A stretch of 64,000 bases of DNA, from assembly GCA_029067205.1 (NCBI GenBank), contig JAIEEY010000078.1, forward strand, positions 25,203 to 89,202, written 5' to 3'. Below are positions 60,308 through 64,000 of this stretch, piece by piece (the stretch's first letter is position 1; each line of letters starts with the position of its first letter). Position numbers and translations under genes: made by a program. The notes under the pieces are model-generated. The model was not told where the DNA came from and made no database searches. It saw nothing but the letters and a program-made list of their open reading frames with translations. Source of the stretch: Lachnospiraceae bacterium (lineage in GTDB: Bacteria > Bacillota > Clostridia > Lachnospirales > Lachnospiraceae).

Positions 60308-62257
60308 TTATGCTATGCATTTTGCCCGTTTAAATTGTTCTACGAAATCAGTTACATCAGATTCAGGGTTTTTATTGCCAAACCCTCTTACCTGTACAAT
60401 CTTATTTTTTTTGACCTCCACTGTTACATAGGGTTTGTTAGGTGACTCTTTCCTGCGGATAAACAGTATCACAGTATTCCCTTTTGCAACCTGTGGGACA
60501 TAATTGCCAACACAGTGATGCAGAGCCTGTCCTTCATATATTATATCCTGTCCCGAGTCAGGAGCTTTAATCAATAGGTTATCATTACTAAAGTCATATT
60601 TATTGTGCATATCCGGCAAAAGCTCTGCGATAATTTTGCATTCTTCCGCGAGTTCCCTGCTCCTTACGTTTGCTGCGGCCTTGTCATGTGCCTTTTTAAA
60701 GTCCTTGGGATATAGTACGACATCAGAAGTCATATCGTAGTTGAGAGATTCGCAATTGCGCATATAATCAAAATAGTCAAAAATAAGGTTATTTCTTCCT
60801 GCTTTCCCACAGTCCAGGCTGTCAAGATACTTTGAAAGTTTCCGTAGTCTGCTGTCTGACAAGGCAAAAGCATATTCTTCTCTCCCACTGTATTCCTTAG
60901 CAATCCTAAGTATGTCACTAATGGAACGGTCCCTGTCAGTTGTATCATTGTAAGTTTGAATATGATCCAGCTCCTCGCTGTTAATGTTTAATGCAATAGC
61001 CTCCCGGAGCTGCACCCGGTTCTTCAATCCGAGTATTTTGATGATTGATTGTTCGTTCTTATTGATTCGGGAAAACGAATAACGTTTATTACCATTCATA
61101 TAGTCGGCTACAAGGTTATATAAGCCGCACTTTGCTATTGGTTCGAGAACTGGATTGGCTGCAAGATGTTCAAGATATCTTATATGCTTATAACAGGAAT
61201 CGAAAGAACCTGATTTAATGAATTTATTAATTTGTTTCCAACCCTGCAGGCGGTTTTCCATGTCTGACAAGCGTAATTCATTTGTCAGGCCTGCCTTATG
61301 TAGTTCGCCCTTTAAAAAGAAATGATGGAATCCTTCCGGATTAAACATGCTGCACTGTGGGAGGCACCAGCGTATTGTTCCGTTATAGTAGTACCACTCG
61401 TAATCACGGACACTTTGTTTATCATAGTCAATGAGCGTTCTGATCACTTCCTTTACAGTTACTTTTGGAACTTGTGAGTTGTTGTAATCATATGTTATAT
61501 GAAAATATCTTGCGATCAGTATATGATATGCATATTTTTGCACCAGAACTGCCATGCCTTCATCATAGGTATTGTAACGCTGCCTTTTCGCCTCTGATCT
61601 GTACATGATTTTTTCACCACATCCGGGACACTTACCAGACTCTTTATCCTTGAATTTCGGCAGGTCTGAAAGTTTCATTACTGATCCACAGCAAGAACAC
61701 GTTCCAAGATTATTTTTTCTGTCATAAAAGATGTAATGTGAATAGGACATTGTTTTTTTTACAGTGTCCTCAAATGATTTTGGGACTTTTCTTACTTTCT
61801 GCATGATGCTGTCTATTTCAGCACATTTTTGGTCTTTTCGGAGCTTGCTGCGTATGCCGGAACGCCACCAATCGTAAGCGTCAATGATATCCCTGACTGA
61901 ATCACTTTTACTATCAGGGCGGATATATTGCTTTAATTTTTCTTTTTCTTTTTCAGTTGCCGTTACAATGTCTTTATACCAGAAGACGTTTTTCAGATAT
62001 CCATTAGTAATCTTATTCGTCCTCACATTATACAATAGTGCATTATGATGCTTTATAAAATATCTGTAATGTAACGATACTTCACCTTCCTCATTTTTAG
62101 AGAATACATTGACCACTACATTGTTTTTCACCTTTCCAGAAGTAACCACAAAGGTTTTATGCTCCGCATTCTGCAATGCAAGGGTTTTTGTCTCATGGGT
62201 TATTCTCGGCATGGGAAGGGATCGGATTTTTTTATTAGTTAACATATTATTCACCAC
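60308..62257 (-). CDS. PcfJ-like protein
   Basis: CGSVMKLSDLPKFKDKESGKCPGCGEKIMYRSEAKRQ and ALHHCVGNYVPQVAKGNTVILFIRRKESPNKPYVTVEV...VRGFGNK. Confidence 0.85.
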   Translation of the reverse strand: MVNNMLTNKKIRSLPMPRITHETKTLALQNAEHKTFVVTSGKVKNNVVVNVFSKNEEGEVSLHYRYFIKHHNALLYNVRTNKITNGYLKNVFWYKDIVTATEKEKEKLKQYIRPDSKSDSVRDIIDAYDWWRSGIRSKLRKDQKCAEIDSIMQKVRKVPKSFEDTVKKTMSYSHYIFYDRKNNLGTCSCCGSVMKLSDLPKFKDKESGKCPGCGEKIMYRSEAKRQRYNTYDEGMAVLVQKYAYHILIARYFHITYDYNNSQVPKVTVKEVIRTLIDYDKQSVRDYEWYYYNGTIRWCLPQCSMFNPEGFHHFFLKGELHKAGLTNELRLSDMENRLQGWKQINKFIKSGSFDSCYKHIRYLEHLAANPVLEPIAKCGLYNLVADYMNGNKRYSFSRINKNEQSIIKILGLKNRVQLREAIALNINSEELDHIQTYNDTTDRDRSISDILRIAKEYSGREEYAFALSDSRLRKLSKYLDSLDCGKAGRNNLIFDYFDYMRNCESLNYDMTSDVVLYPKDFKKAHDKAAANVRSRELAEECKIIAELLPDMHNKYDFSNDNLLIKAPDSGQDIIYEGQALHHCVGNYVPQVAKGNTVILFIRRKESPNKPYVTVEVKKNKIVQVRGFGNKNPESDVTDFVEQFKRAKCIA

Positions 62258-62978
62258 CTTGTAAAAGAGTAAAAAGATTCATCTGACCGTCAAGGGTATT
62301 GGCAAGTTCCATCTCCAGCTCTACTGAAGCTTCTGTAACACATATCTCAGAACTATTATCCTGATCTTGGGATTCGCCTGGTGCTGCATCTTCCTTTTCA
62401 TCAATTGCCGGAGAAACAGCACTGCTTTTTGCAGTTGATTTGTTGGATTTACGGGAATCACTTGTTTTAAGTGACTTTATCTTCGATGCAATCTTCTTCT
62501 TTTTTTCTTCGTCAGATAGATCATCCCATCCACTTTGCTTACTAAGGATGTCAAGTGCTCTTTTTTCATATTGGGATTCTTTTTCTTTCGCTTCCTTTTG
62601 TTTTTGTTCTGCTTTTGCCTTTTCTGCTCTTTCTTTCATTACCGCCTCTCTGTCATCAAGGAAATAGTATTCACGCGCCCACGCATACACTACTTCTTCC
62701 GTTAAGCAGCAGGATGCAATCTGGCCATGTCTTAGAGCCATCTTTTCTGCATTTGACCATATGTGTTTCAGCATACGCCCTGCACTTTTCCATTCAAGTG
62801 ATAATGCGGCATCAAATTCTGGATTGCTGCAGCTTTCCTTCTCAATGAACTTACTGATGGCGCCGATCATAATCTTATACGTGGCAACTGCTGCAATTTT
62901 GTCCGATGTATTATTTGCTTCTTCCTTTTCTGTGTTCTTCAAAATCTGGTCTATCTGTGCTTTATAATCTGAAATCAT
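62247..62978 (-). CDS. PcfK-like / AcrIIA9-family-like protein
   Basis: AGRMLKHIWSNAEKMA...AWAREYYFLDDREAV followed by a Lys/Glu-rich tail; 11-nt overlap with PcfJ-like gene. Confidence 0.7.
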   Translation of the reverse strand: MISDYKAQIDQILKNTEKEEANNTSDKIAAVATYKIMIGAISKFIEKESCSNPEFDAALSLEWKSAGRMLKHIWSNAEKMALRHGQIASCCLTEEVVYAWAREYYFLDDREAVMKERAEKAKAEQKQKEAKEKESQYEKRALDILSKQSGWDDLSDEEKKKKIASKIKSLKTSDSRKSNKSTAKSSAVSPAIDEKEDAAPGESQDQDNSSEICVTEASVELEMELANTLDGQMNLFTLLQGGE

Positions 62979-63029
62979 ATATTTCCTCCATTCTTTATAT
63001 CATTGTCTGCTGTTTTGATAGTCTGCAGG

Positions 63030-63461
63030 TCACACCGCTTTTTCGTTTAGCATGAATTCCACATATTTATCTGCATATTCCCTGACCGCTTTTGTAAATT
63101 CTGCTTTCAGACTGTCTTCATCGGCGATTCTTGTGATTTCAGCAAAGCGGTCATGACTGTTATCAATTGTAATCTGGATGATCTGTGCTAATTTTTCACC
63201 TTCCCTGGTGTTGGGCAGAAACGGAAACATTTTTTTAAGTACTGAACCAAGCTGTTCCAGTTCTATTGCGACGGTGCCTGAAATGAGCTCCGAAAAACTT
63301 TTAAAATACTTTCCGCCTGTTTCAAGCGCTTCAGGGATGCCATTTGTCTGACAGAATTCAATGTTCTTTTTGATCAGGTCAATCTTTCCATCAATCTCCT
63401 CAGAAATGCGGGGTTTCTTAACTTCATTTTCCATATAACTTTTCTCCTGTTCTATTTTCAT
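63030..63461 (-). CDS. Hypothetical protein
   Basis: 143-aa ORF, co-directional with the PcfJ/K block. Confidence 0.55.
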   Translation of the reverse strand: MKIEQEKSYMENEVKKPRISEEIDGKIDLIKKNIEFCQTNGIPEALETGGKYFKSFSELISGTVAIELEQLGSVLKKMFPFLPNTREGEKLAQIIQITIDNSHDRFAEITRIADEDSLKAEFTKAVREYADKYVEFMLNEKAV

Positions 63462-63470
63462 TTTTGTATT

Positions 63471-63506
63471 AAAAAAACAGGAAACTTTATGGGAGTAAGT
63501 TCCTGT
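63471..63506 (-). terminator. Intrinsic terminator after gene 63524-63952
   Basis: aaaaaaacaggaaact ... agttcctgt; minus-strand hairpin followed by U7. Confidence 0.7.
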
Positions 63507-63523
63507 TCTTATAATCGTGATAT

Positions 63524-63952
63524 TTAATTAGGTGCGCATGCGTTTTCATACTCCAGGATAATCCTGTTTGTATTCATCAGCATCATTTTGATAAAAAATT
63601 CAAGATAAATATCCTGAAACTGTTTTTTTGCCTCAATATACCTGGGATTGATCGTCTGTATAAAACTATCACTATTGTCAGTCGTAGCTTTTACACTTTC
63701 CAGATAAATGATAAACTTATACAATTCATTCATAAATTGCGGCTCAGGCATGATCCCTGACTGTACCAGCTTGTCACACACGCCCTGCAGGTCCGGATCG
63801 ACGGCATCTCCGATCGGAATCCCATTCATTACATGATAATCAATCACAGATTTCAGATCCCTGATGTATTGAAGTATATATTCTTTTGACATTTTTTCCT
63901 CCCTTGTAAATTTTGAGTATCCAAATATTAATATGGACTGGTGGTTAAACAT
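63524..63952 (-). CDS. Hypothetical protein
   Basis: 142-aa ORF; likely start MSKEYILQYIRDLK. Confidence 0.55.
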   Translation of the reverse strand: MFNHQSILIFGYSKFTREEKMSKEYILQYIRDLKSVIDYHVMNGIPIGDAVDPDLQGVCDKLVQSGIMPEPQFMNELYKFIIYLESVKATTDNSDSFIQTINPRYIEAKKQFQDIYLEFFIKMMLMNTNRIILEYENACAPN

Positions 63953-64000
63953 GAATCAGTAATATGACCGGCTGCGATAAGCAGCAAAAAGTATTATTCA

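Noticed and set aside
62440-62967. Plus-strand Phe/Ser-rich ORFs opposite the PcfK-like gene
   Set aside because: Complement of the Lys/Glu-rich tail; no independent support.

Overview
The window looks like low-GC Firmicutes (Lachnospiraceae-like) DNA. It has three parts. (1) Left module (1-11.4 kb, + strand): a giant protein that runs off the window's 5' edge and carries both an RNA polymerase beta-like and a beta'-like double-psi beta-barrel signature in one chain, two uncharacterised co-directional genes, an Rpn-type PD-(D/E)XK nuclease/transposase gene and an HU/IHF-like gene followed by a structured repeat. (2) Central accessory region (11.4-52 kb): a glycoside-utilisation cluster (AraC, GPH transporter, SDR, GH2, GH3, SGNH, GH43), an Fe-S/HD/DUF2325 group, an uncharacterised two-gene membrane system, a Y-family polymerase/YolD pair, redox genes with lipoprotein signals, and an alpha-galactosidase/ABC/two-component cluster. 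It contains an IS256-like insertion and several MITE-like elements with readable target duplications. (3) Right module (52-64 kb, mostly - strand): MBL hydrolase, a second Rpn protein, flavodoxin, DUF4942-type adenine methylase, PAPS-reductase-like PP-loop protein, AAA ATPase, PcfJ-like and PcfK/AcrIIA9-like proteins, and a small basic ORF absent from the supplied track. The best candidates for something new are the single-chain RNAP-like protein with DFNGD in place of DFDGD and a possible C-terminal SLOG domain, a possible -1 frameshift in a split response regulator, an apparent ATA start for the partner kinase, and the two-gene membrane system. All assignments were made by eye from motifs; no database search was run.
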